Assembly: GCF_008312935.1 (NCBI RefSeq)
Contig: NZ_VSZO01000011.1
Span: forward strand, 1-64,000
DNA: 64,000 nt
From: Roseiconus lacunae
GTDB lineage: Bacteria > Planctomycetota > Planctomycetia > Pirellulales > Pirellulaceae
Direction: 5' to 3'
Made by a program: the position numbers and the translations under genes. The first letter of the stretch is position 1. Each line of letters begins with the position of its first letter. Shown in pieces: positions 16,946 through 25,226 of this stretch. The notes beneath the pieces are model-generated. The model did not search any database. It was given only the letters and a program-made list of their open reading frames with translations, and was not told the DNA's origin.

Positions 16946-19900
16946 CTAAGCCATCGAAGGGGTCGGGGAGGTGGTGGGCTGGTTTCCGTCCGGTTTGTCC
17001 GTGCGATCACGGTGCACCAGAATATAAACGCATGGTACCAGCAACAACGTCAAGATGGTGCTGACAACCATTCCGCCAAGCAGGGCTCGGGCGAGCGGGA
17101 TCATCGCTTCGTTTCCCGGTGCCAGCTGGATTGACAGTGGCAACATCGATGCGACAAGGGTGAGCGACGTCATCAAGATCGGTTTCAAGCGGACGCCCGC
17201 GGCGGATAGCATTGCATCTTTGACACGTTGACCGACGGCTCGTCGTTGATTGGCAAAGTCGATCAGCAAGATCGCATTGTTAACCACCACACCGACCATC
17301 ATCAACGTTCCCATCAAGGACTGGATATTTAGTGTGGTGCCGGTCGCATACAAGACGACGACGATCCCACCAAGGCCGAGTGGGACCGACAACATGATGA
17401 TCAGCGGATCGACAAACGATCGAAACTGAGCCATCAAAATCAAATACACCAGTAGCGTCGCGACGGCTAAACCGATCCCGAGCATTCCCAGACCGGATCG
17501 CATTTTTTCTACCGGGCCTCGTAGCGTTACGCCGACACCATTTTCAAATTCCATCGTCGCGAGGACCGCTTCGATGTCGGCAGCGACCGAACCGAGGTCG
17601 CGCCCGTCGACATTGACATGCACGTCGTTGACTCGGGAAATGTTGTAGTGGGCAATCTCACCGGGGATGTTGACTCGCTTGATGGTCGCAATATTTGAAA
17701 TCGGTATCGTGACCGGACCATCAGGTGTGGCCAAAGAGATCGGCATGTTTCGGATTTCGTCGAGCGAATCGAACCGATTCGATTCGTATTGCACGCCCAT
17801 GAAAAAGTCGACACCGGTTTTCGGGTCGATCCAAATCGTTGGGGCATAGCCGACGCTGGAACCCAGTGACGTCAGAATCGTTTTGGCAACGTCTTCTTGA
17901 TCGACCCCCAAATACTTGGCGCGGGTACGATCGACTTGTACATCCAATTGCGGATAGTCAAGCGACTGGGCAATTTGAACGTCCGCGGTTCCGGGAATTC
18001 GCTGGACCGCTTGTACGATTCGTTCGGCCGCGTCTCGGCATTGCCCTAGTGTTCCCGCGGAAACTTGCACATTGATCGGAGTCGCCACGCCTTCGTTGAG
18101 CGCCATGTTGACGATCCCACCGGAGACAAACAAGAATCGCTCGAGAGGATACTCATCGGCCAATCGTTCGCGGAGCCGACCGATGTACTCTGACGTCCCG
18201 GTCGTTCGATTGGCCTGTTTCAGATTCACGATCAGGTAAGCGGTATCGGGCCCCGAGTTGCTACTGAGCACCGTCGAAAACCCCGCTCCCTTGCCGACGG
18301 GGAGGCCGATGTTAGCGATCAGCGTTTCGATCTGTTCCTCGGGAATGACCTCTTTGATGGTGTTTTCAATACGCTCGACGAGGCGTTCCGTTGCTTCCAG
18401 TTCCGTCCCCGGGGTCGTTTTGATTCGCAGTTCGAATGAACCCGAATCAACGCTCGGGAAAAGTTCCGTGCCAACTTGGGGTAGCCAATAGAAACTTCCG
18501 GCAACGACCGTGATGATGGCGATCGATGCGATCGCCGGTGATGCGAGCAAGCGGGACAGCAACTTGACGTATGCACCTGATCCTTTGGCGGTCTGCCGAG
18601 TCGGTTGGGTAGGATCGGTATCAGGCAACGCCGAGTCGCGGACAAAGGTGGCACAAAATGCTGGTACCACGGTCAACGCTAGGACATAGGACGCGCCGAT
18701 GGTCAGGGTCGCGGCGAGCGAAAGCGGGGTGAACAAGTATTGGATCATGCCGGTCAAAAAGACCGCCGGCAGGAAAACGGCCAGCGTCGTCAGCGTTCCT
18801 GCGAGGATCGCACCGGACACTTCCGACGCGCCATCACGAGCGGCATCCATCGGCGTTTTTCCCATTCGCTGATGACGAACGACGTTTTCGACAACGACAA
18901 TCGCCGCATCGACGACCGTTCCGATCGCAAGTGCCAAACCACCCAAGGTCATGACGTTGATCGTTTGACCAGAGTACGCGAACCCGAGACTACCGATCAG
19001 GACTGCGAATAACACACTGAGTACGATGATCACCGTGGGGAGGAAGCGTCTTAAGAACACCACGACAACAATCGCGACTAAGATCGAACCGAGACCGATT
19101 TGTTTGTAAAGATTCGAGATCGCATTGCGGATGTAGCTGGATTGGTCCGATACGAGCGTCACCTCGGTGGCTTCGGGGATGTCGCCCCGCTCTTTCATCT
19201 TTGGAATTTCAGCTCCGATGCCTTCATAGATCCGATCGACCACCGCGATTGTGTTTTCGCCGGGTTCGCGAAGTAGCGGGCAGTAAACGCTTCGTTTTCC
19301 GTTGACTCGAACGATGTTGTACTGCAGTGCCGCATCGTCTTCGACTCGGGCGACATCGCGAATGAAAATCGGGTGGTCGTCACGGACGGCGATGGCGATC
19401 GATTCAATTTCGTCGATCGTCGGCAGGGTATTGCGTGGATGGATTTGATAGTCGGTCCCGCCCATCCGCGCCGTCCCCGAGGCGAGCACCAGATTGCTTT
19501 TCTGAAGCGCGTCGACGACGTCGGTCGAGTCGAGGTGATACGCCTGTAGCTTCGCCGGATCAACGTAAATCATCATCTGGCGAAACTTGCCACCGAAGGG
19601 GTGCGGAATTTGGACCCCTTTCAGCCCGCCCATTTTGTTCCGAACGGCGTAGTAACCGATCGTGTAAAGCTGTTGCTCACTCAGACCCTCGCCCGAAATC
19701 GCGGCCAGCACGACCGGCAAATTGGCGGGCTCACTTCGCAGCGTAAACGGCCATTCGATCCCAGGCGGCAAGTGGAACATATCACTCGCTTCCAGATTCA
19801 CAATGTCGTTCATCGCCGAACTTGCATCGGCCCCAGGTTGAAAAAAGACTTTGATTACCGCGGCACCGGGAACCGTTCTTGATTCCTGGTGTTCGATCTT

Positions 19901-20125
19901 GCCGGCCAACGTGAGCGCCCGTTCGACGCGACTGGTCACGGATTTCTCCATGTCCATCGTTGGCAGCCCCGGATAGGAAAAGAAGCTGACGACGACCGGC
20001 TTTTTAAAGTCTGGCAGGATGTCGATGGTGATTCCCGGAATGACGGCGACGCCGAGCACACCGAGTGCGATCGTTGCGGCGAGTACCGCAAACCGATTTC
20101 TCAACGAAAACTGAATCAGGCCCAT
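16946..20125 (-). CDS. RND efflux pump permease (AcrB/MdtB-like)
   Basis: A 1059-residue inner-membrane resistance-nodulation-division transporter with twelve expected membrane spans. It begins with the usual cytoplasmic helix and TM1 (FSLRNRFAVLAATIALGVLG) followed by the porter-domain hallmark FKKPVVVSFFSYPGLP. TM4 reads ALAIGTVVDAAIVVVENV. The Asp-Asp pair of classical drug pumps is Val-Asp here, as in heavy-metal or less-studied RND groups. The C-terminal half repeats the fold (LMGTLMMVGVVVNNAILLID, then PILMTSLTLVASMLPL). It pairs with the adaptor gene 57 bp upstream on the same strand and the divergent TolC-like gene, giving a complete tripartite exporter. The substrate cannot be read from sequence. 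Confidence 0.94.
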   Translation of the reverse strand: MGLIQFSLRNRFAVLAATIALGVLGVAVIPGITIDILPDFKKPVVVSFFSYPGLPTMDMEKSVTSRVERALTLAGKIEHQESRTVPGAAVIKVFFQPGADASSAMNDIVNLEASDMFHLPPGIEWPFTLRSEPANLPVVLAAISGEGLSEQQLYTIGYYAVRNKMGGLKGVQIPHPFGGKFRQMMIYVDPAKLQAYHLDSTDVVDALQKSNLVLASGTARMGGTDYQIHPRNTLPTIDEIESIAIAVRDDHPIFIRDVARVEDDAALQYNIVRVNGKRSVYCPLLREPGENTIAVVDRIYEGIGAEIPKMKERGDIPEATEVTLVSDQSSYIRNAISNLYKQIGLGSILVAIVVVVFLRRFLPTVIIVLSVLFAVLIGSLGFAYSGQTINVMTLGGLALAIGTVVDAAIVVVENVVRHQRMGKTPMDAARDGASEVSGAILAGTLTTLAVFLPAVFLTGMIQYLFTPLSLAATLTIGASYVLALTVVPAFCATFVRDSALPDTDPTQPTRQTAKGSGAYVKLLSRLLASPAIASIAIITVVAGSFYWLPQVGTELFPSVDSGSFELRIKTTPGTELEATERLVERIENTIKEVIPEEQIETLIANIGLPVGKGAGFSTVLSSNSGPDTAYLIVNLKQANRTTGTSEYIGRLRERLADEYPLERFLFVSGGIVNMALNEGVATPINVQVSAGTLGQCRDAAERIVQAVQRIPGTADVQIAQSLDYPQLDVQVDRTRAKYLGVDQEDVAKTILTSLGSSVGYAPTIWIDPKTGVDFFMGVQYESNRFDSLDEIRNMPISLATPDGPVTIPISNIATIKRVNIPGEIAHYNISRVNDVHVNVDGRDLGSVAADIEAVLATMEFENGVGVTLRGPVEKMRSGLGMLGIGLAVATLLVYLILMAQFRSFVDPLIIMLSVPLGLGGIVVVLYATGTTLNIQSLMGTLMMVGVVVNNAILLIDFANQRRAVGQRVKDAMLSAAGVRLKPILMTSLTLVASMLPLSIQLAPGNEAMIPLARALLGGMVVSTILTLLLVPCVYILVHRDRTDKPDGNQPTTSPTPSMA

Positions 20126-20182
20126 GGATGATGACTAAAAGAAGTGAGCGTTGGTTGATTGGGTCCCCCGAAAAAGAGACTG

Positions 20183-21499
20183 CTAGTTCAAGACGTTGAC
20201 GGATTGACCTTCGACGAAACGATTTAGATTCGCATCAATGACTTTCGCCCCGAGTGACAACCCATCGACGATTTCGATCATGTTTCCGTTGTCCGCGCCG
20301 GTTCGGATGGCGGCAATCTTGACCGTGTTTTTCTCGTCGACGACGTAGACCTGTGCGTTACCGTTTTCGTCAAAGTGAATCGCCCGTGATGGCAAAGTCT
20401 TCGCCATCGTTTTGGATTCAATGGCGATCGTTGCTTGTCCGAACATTCCAGGCAGAAGTCGACCGTCGGTGTTGTCTAAATCCACTTCAACCGGCATCGT
20501 TCGTGAATCGCGCAGCAGGTTGGATGAACGCCGCGAAACCTGGCCCGACAGCGGGGCTTGATCGGGAAAGGATGGAAAAGAAATCGAAACCTCGTCCCCC
20601 GGATTAACGTGCGAGGCATCCAATTCGGGGACGGGGATTCGAATCCGAACGCGATCGATTTGGCTGACTACCAGTAGCGGTCGGTTCGATGGTGAGACGC
20701 TTGGTCCGACTAGATTCCCCGGTTCGACATGCCGTTCGGTGACGACACCATCGATCGGAGCCTTGATCGTGGCATAGCCAATCATGACATCGATTTCTTC
20801 GAGTTCGCGACGCGCAATTTGAGTTTCGGCTTGGGCGGCGGCCATGTCTGCCTTCGCCGCAGACCGTTTTGCTTCGGCGACCGTGACCTGAGCTTTGGAG
20901 GATTCAATCGCCGACTGTGCCGACCGTCGCGCGGCCGATTCGCTATCGCGTTTCTTGCGAACTTCGTCGAGCACCCGTTGTTGGAGCGAACCACGCTGGA
21001 CGAGGTCTTCGGTACGGCGGAATTCTGACTCAGCTGCTGCGAGCGAGGCATCGATTTGGTCGAGTTGGCTTTCCGCTTCCGCCAGACTTGCTTTCGCGGA
21101 TTGAACCTCCGCGTTCGCAAGCTCGATTCCAGCGGACGACCGGCGTTCGGCAGCCCGTCGCCGGGCGATCCGCGCCTCGATCACTTCGCGTTGCTTACGT
21201 ACCTCGGGGATATCCACCACCAACAAAGTGTCGCCTTGTTTGACAACGTCACCGATGTCGACTCGAAGTTCGCTGACATAGCCGCTTACCTTGGGGCGGA
21301 TGGTACTTTCGAAGTAGGCATGAACCGTTGCCGGCTGGACTGTCGTTCGCGAGAGTTCCGTCTGGACCAGCGCCACCGTCCGTACCGATGGAATGAAGCG
21401 GTCTTTGTCCAGCAGTTCGACTTCACGCTGCGAACCGCAACCGGCACCGCAGACCGCGATCATCCAAGACAAGGCGAGCGAAGGGATGTGCTTCGTCAT
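20183..21499 (-). CDS. RND efflux periplasmic adaptor (membrane fusion protein), lipoprotein
   Basis: 438 residues. The start at 21499 gives a lipoprotein signal (LALSWMIAVCGAGC, lipobox GAGC), expected for MFP adaptors; the in-frame extension to 21607 lacks a signal. Next come the N-terminal barrel-sandwich half (PKVSGYVSELRVDIGDVVKQ), a long alpha-hairpin coiled coil rich in Ala/Glu/Ser/Arg (about residues 100-215), the second lipoyl half (ATIKAPIDGVVTERHVEPGN) and the beta-barrel/membrane-proximal domain (LLPGMFGQATIAIESK). It links the RND pump to an outer-membrane TolC-type channel. First gene of the minus-strand efflux operon. Confidence 0.93.
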   Translation of the reverse strand: MTKHIPSLALSWMIAVCGAGCGSQREVELLDKDRFIPSVRTVALVQTELSRTTVQPATVHAYFESTIRPKVSGYVSELRVDIGDVVKQGDTLLVVDIPEVRKQREVIEARIARRRAAERRSSAGIELANAEVQSAKASLAEAESQLDQIDASLAAAESEFRRTEDLVQRGSLQQRVLDEVRKKRDSESAARRSAQSAIESSKAQVTVAEAKRSAAKADMAAAQAETQIARRELEEIDVMIGYATIKAPIDGVVTERHVEPGNLVGPSVSPSNRPLLVVSQIDRVRIRIPVPELDASHVNPGDEVSISFPSFPDQAPLSGQVSRRSSNLLRDSRTMPVEVDLDNTDGRLLPGMFGQATIAIESKTMAKTLPSRAIHFDENGNAQVYVVDEKNTVKIAAIRTGADNGNMIEIVDGLSLGAKVIDANLNRFVEGQSVNVLN

Positions 21500-21742
21500 G
21501 TTCAAAAAAATTGTTGGTTCAGTGGTGGAGGCAATCTTCGGAATAACCGGCACAATCGTTACCGGTCGCCGTGTTTGCCCGATGCGTGCCTGCATCATAG
21601 TTATCACAACTCGTCTTTTGGATCACTCGATTGACATTCTTGGCAGTTGCGATCGGTTTGCCCGCTATGTCCCCTCCCTTCGTTTGCCGAAGCATGATCC
21701 GTAGAACCGTCGTTTCCGGAAGTCAATGGAGTGTGAGAGACA
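21500..21742. promoter_or_regulatory. Divergent promoter region of the efflux system
   Basis: 243 bp separate the adaptor gene (minus) from the TolC-like gene (plus). Promoters for both arms should lie here. The position is inferred from gene orientation; no specific operator is claimed. Confidence 0.45.
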
Positions 21743-23587
21743 ATGGGAAAGCGAATTGCAACGATCGGATACTTAGGCCTTGCCGGGGTGGTTGCCGCCG
21801 GTTGTTCGGTGCCAAACCTAAGTCTGCCGAGTCGCGATCGCTTGTCGCGAACTGCCCTGGCCGAACAATTGCACGTTCCCGCCGAGCAACCAAGACCCGG
21901 ACAAGCATCGAACCGGAATATCGGCCCGGCACCGACCGCAACGTCGGGACAGATTCACACGGCATCAGCCGCGGCGGTAATGCCAAGACAGTCGCCCGTC
22001 CAAATGGCGGCGGCGTGGGAGGATGACGTGGCGGTCGAGATCGCAGCGATCAATGCCGCTACCGCAGAAGCGCCCAACAAATTGGCGGATCTGTTGGAGG
22101 CACCGTTGACGAATGCCGCGGAATCGGCCGTTGCAGATCGTTCGCTCACCCGAATCGCTGGCGTTCATCCGCTCGCCAGTCAATCGGTGCTCCTCGGCGG
22201 CAACGAAGCAGTCCGTTCGGACATCGATGGCAGTGTCCGCGAAACTGACGCCACTGCCGCGACGGGACTCAAGCTGAATTTGCCCTCCGCTCTGGCGATG
22301 GTGTCGGCCGGTCATCCCGTCGTCGGGCATGCCCGCTGGAGAGTCCAGCAGGCCTACGCGGAACTCGACCAAGCCAAAGTGCTTTGGTTGCCTTCGATCC
22401 AAGCGGGATTCTCCTTTCACCGACACGATGGGAACTATCAAGCGAGTGATGGCTCGATTGTCGATGTCAACCGGAACTCCTTTCAGTACGGATTGGGCAA
22501 TCGCGCTACCGGGGCCGGGACGACTCCGAATCCTGGCATCATCGCCGAGTTTCACTTTGCTGATGCGATCTACCTACCACGCGTTGCCGAAAAAACAGCC
22601 TGGGCCCGTGGGCATGCCGCCGGTGCGGCGCTCAACGACACACTTCGTGATGTCGCCGTTGCCTACACGGATCTCGTCGAAGCTCAGCAACTGGTCGCGA
22701 TCCTTGAATCGACCGGTCAGCGAACGGATCAACTGGCAAAGTTGACCGGCGACTTTGCCGACGCCGGTGAAGGTCTGAAAGCCGATGCCGATCGGATGCA
22801 AACCGAGTTGGCTTTGGTTGAAACAAGAATCGCGGAAGCGAAGCAGGAGGCGGCAATGTGTTCGGCCCGACTCGCGCAAGTGCTCAGCCTCGACGACACA
22901 CGTTTGATTGAACCGGCAGAAATTGGCATGATTCCGCTCGACTTGAACCCTGCGGCGTCGTTTGAGGATTCATCCGGCCGCGGTCTGTTGGTGGCGACGG
23001 GGCTTAGTTTAAGGCCCGAGTTGAAAGAGTCGACCGCACTCGTCGCCGCGGCTTGTGAAGCATACCGGCGCGAGAAGTACGCGCCGTTGGTTCCCAGCGT
23101 GTTGCTTGGATTTTCGACAGGAGGATTCGGCGGTGGTTTGCGGGACGAACTCGACGATATCGACAGCCGCTATGATTTTGATGCCGCGATGAGCTGGCGT
23201 GTTCGTAACCTCGGTCTTGGGGAGCGTGCGGCGCGGCGTGTACGGTCGGCGGAGGTTCAGCAAGCGAAGTACGAACGACTTCAACGGATGGATCAGGTCG
23301 CACGCGAAATTACGCAAGCGTATGCCCAGGTAAAACACTCCCAAACTCGACTCGCGACGACGCGGCGGGCGATCGAAACGGCGACCAGTAGCTACGATCG
23401 AAACCTCTCCCGGATCCGTGACGGTGAAGGGTTGCCGCTGGAAGTGTTGCAGTCGGCCCAAGCGTTGGAAACCGCCAACGTCGCCTACTTGCGATCGGTC
23501 GCCGATTTCAACCGATCGCAAGTTCAGTTGCAATGGGCACAGGGCTGGCCCGTAAACGCCCCGCGGCAATCAAGCACTGCGCAGTGA
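21743..23587 (+). CDS. TolC-family outer-membrane efflux protein
   Basis: 614 residues with a lipoprotein leader (GYLGLAGVVAAGC, lipobox AAGC). A low-complexity N-terminal region of about 170 residues precedes two OEP-like halves made of long amphipathic helices. Recognisable segments are SAGHPVVGHARWRVQQAYAE, the Ala/Glu-rich helix around EGLKADADRMQTELALVE, and in the second half YAQVKHSQTRLATTRRAIET, then DGEGLPLEVLQSAQALETAN. It should trimerise as the outer-membrane channel for the divergent RND/MFP pair. It is longer than E. coli TolC (about 490) because of the N-terminal extension. Confidence 0.9.
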   Translation: MGKRIATIGYLGLAGVVAAGCSVPNLSLPSRDRLSRTALAEQLHVPAEQPRPGQASNRNIGPAPTATSGQIHTASAAAVMPRQSPVQMAAAWEDDVAVEIAAINAATAEAPNKLADLLEAPLTNAAESAVADRSLTRIAGVHPLASQSVLLGGNEAVRSDIDGSVRETDATAATGLKLNLPSALAMVSAGHPVVGHARWRVQQAYAELDQAKVLWLPSIQAGFSFHRHDGNYQASDGSIVDVNRNSFQYGLGNRATGAGTTPNPGIIAEFHFADAIYLPRVAEKTAWARGHAAGAALNDTLRDVAVAYTDLVEAQQLVAILESTGQRTDQLAKLTGDFADAGEGLKADADRMQTELALVETRIAEAKQEAAMCSARLAQVLSLDDTRLIEPAEIGMIPLDLNPAASFEDSSGRGLLVATGLSLRPELKESTALVAAACEAYRREKYAPLVPSVLLGFSTGGFGGGLRDELDDIDSRYDFDAAMSWRVRNLGLGERAARRVRSAEVQQAKYERLQRMDQVAREITQAYAQVKHSQTRLATTRRAIETATSSYDRNLSRIRDGEGLPLEVLQSAQALETANVAYLRSVADFNRSQVQLQWAQGWPVNAPRQSSTAQ

Positions 23588-24028
23588 TCGTTTATTTGTG
23601 CGAGCAAAACTATGCGGTATGTGCTTAAGTTCACCGAAGCAGATTTGGACCGGCCGCCTTCCGAACCGGAGAAGATGGCCGAAATCGCGAGATGTTTGAC
23701 GGCGAAACGCCCGTTCGGACGATGGACGTCGCCGAAAGGAAAAGCTGGATCAGCCAGGACTAAGAGAAAGCCAAAGCAACACCGTTTTGCCAAGAAGCGA
23801 GCCGCTACACGTCTCAGGTTGAGGGGCATGAACGCATCCTGGCTGACCTCTAAGCGAAGTTTGAGCCAGCCGGAATTGCGACCAACGCGTTGCGAGAACG
23901 CTTGTTAGAAATCGAAGATCGCTTGCTCGTACCGTGAAAAGCATGCAGCTGGACAACCCTGATCGCTATTCATCTGGCCGTTAAAACTTGTCGATTCGTC
24001 GGGCGTAGCAACCTCGGCGATACGGCAA
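23588..24028 (+). pseudogene. Decayed sequence with ORF-like fragment
   Basis: No intact gene is recognised. In one plus-strand frame, 23791-23937 reads like a helical protein C-terminus (SRYTSQVEGHERILADL, a TAA at 23851, then AKFEPAGIATNALRERLLEI) ending in TGA. A different frame is open from 23612 to 23908. The pattern suggests a degraded gene with at least one nonsense change. Identity is unknown. It borders the restriction-island debris. Confidence 0.3.
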
Positions 24029-24352
24029 TCAAACGTCTCCTCCAACCCCTTTGAACTTATCCACAAACGCTGAGATCCTCTGGAAAACGCTTTGCTTCTT
24101 CGTGAGGTACTGAGGATTGAGCGGACTCATTTTTGGCAAGATCGCATTCAGTTCCGTGCCATTTTCACTGGCGTACTCCCGTCTGAGCGAGATGCTGATA
24201 TACCGCTTTGCCGCTTCTTCGTTCAGGTTCTCGTCAGTAATAAGTTCGCCGGCTTCCCGCTGCTGTTCGGCCCGAGCGAAACCGAAAAAAGCCTCGATCA
24301 CACTGGCTTTGTCAGGAAGTCCATCCAAGTCGGCCTGGTTAATGAAGTCGAC
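24029..24352 (-). pseudogene. Remnant: C-terminal end of a type I restriction HsdR subunit
   Basis: About 108 codons resemble the C-terminal helical domain of EcoR124-type HsdR proteins: [60 protein letters not shown] and the terminal [12 protein letters not shown]. The 5' part of the gene is gone, and the frame runs straight into the 19-bp tandem repeat (24353-24504). It is not a copy of the intact HsdR at 25227-28565, whose C-terminus differs, so it marks an older second type I system at this site. Confidence 0.75.
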
Positions 24353-24504
24353 GAACGAAGAAAGGGGATGTGAACGAAGAAAGGGGATGTGAACGAAGAA
24401 AGGGGATGTGAACGAAGAAAGGGGATGTGAACGAAGAAAGGGGATGGGAACGAAGAAAGGGGATGGGAACGAAGAAAGGGGATGGGAACGAAGAAAGGGG
24501 ATGG
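24353..24504. repeat. 19-bp tandem repeat, eight copies
   Basis: Eight back-to-back copies of GAACGAAGAAAGGGGATGK. Copies 1-4 end in T and copies 5-8 end in G; otherwise they are identical. The array sits exactly at the junction of the HsdR remnant and the transposase fragment. Because 19 is not a multiple of 3, reading through it cycles all frames and gives a spurious 19-residue protein repeat. Confidence 0.95.
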
Positions 24505-24764
24505 GGGTTTTAAAGAACATCTGGAGCCGAGGAAGACCGTTGCGCGTTCCATCAGAACGACTAGCCAACATCGTCAGCTACGGTACACATCGAATCACGA
24601 ATGCTGTCGCGGAAGGCATCAACAGTAAGATCATGTCGATCAAACGCTGGGTAGGCGGCTTCCGAAACATCGGAAACTTCCAAACCGCGATCTTCTTCCA
24701 CTGCGGTGGACTGGATCTTCTCTACCCACGATCATCCCGGATGGCCCCAAACACCTCTCGATAG
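24501..24764 (+). pseudogene. ISL3-family transposase C-terminal fragment
   Basis: The last 80-odd residues of an ISL3 (IS204/IS1001/IS1096/IS1165) DDE transposase: [51 protein letters not shown]. The Glu in AVAEGINSK is the family's last catalytic acidic residue. Everything upstream of this segment has been replaced by the tandem repeat. No intact terminal inverted repeat was identified. Confidence 0.8.
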
Positions 24765-25226
24765 GCGGCTACCAACAAAAATTTCGTAAGCCTACGCTGT
24801 AAAACGGCTGTACAATTCGTATGTGCTCCCTCTATCCGCTCCTAGGAAGTTGCGGCGGCAAGGAAAGCGTTAACTAATGCAATGCCAAATGGCCACTACG
24901 AAGAGTAAGACGCGATACGTACGGAACACGCCACGCATTGAGCTCACCTTAAACGGCCGCACGGACCGAGAAGTGATCCCGGTCGCGACAGTGTTTGGTA
25001 GTCGAACGCTCATCGATCGGAGTTAACGATCGATTATTCCCCCCTTCCCCTTTTCTCGTCCGGCCAACCGTTTGACCGAGAGATGCGGATGAGCGTTTGG
25101 GACAGGGTAATTCGTTGGATTGATCGGTTTCGGTGACTATTCGGAAAGCATTCACTGACTGTGCACAATTGCCGAGGTTCCTTCACCGTTCGTGATCAAT
25201 TAAACAACATCCAAACTTACTGAGGT
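24765..25226. other. Non-coding or decayed sequence between IS fragment and hsdR
   Basis: 462 bp with no recognisable gene. It is lower in GC than the flanks in places. It lies downstream of the convergent hsdR stop and was probably left by IS-related rearrangement. Confidence 0.4.

Noticed and set aside
24353-24504. CRISPR-like array
   Set aside because: The units are contiguous 19-bp tandem repeats with no spacers and no cas genes nearby.
24298-24552. Repetitive SHPLSSF-type protein
   Set aside because: It is only the tandem DNA repeat translated; the 19-bp unit makes a 19-residue period in every frame.
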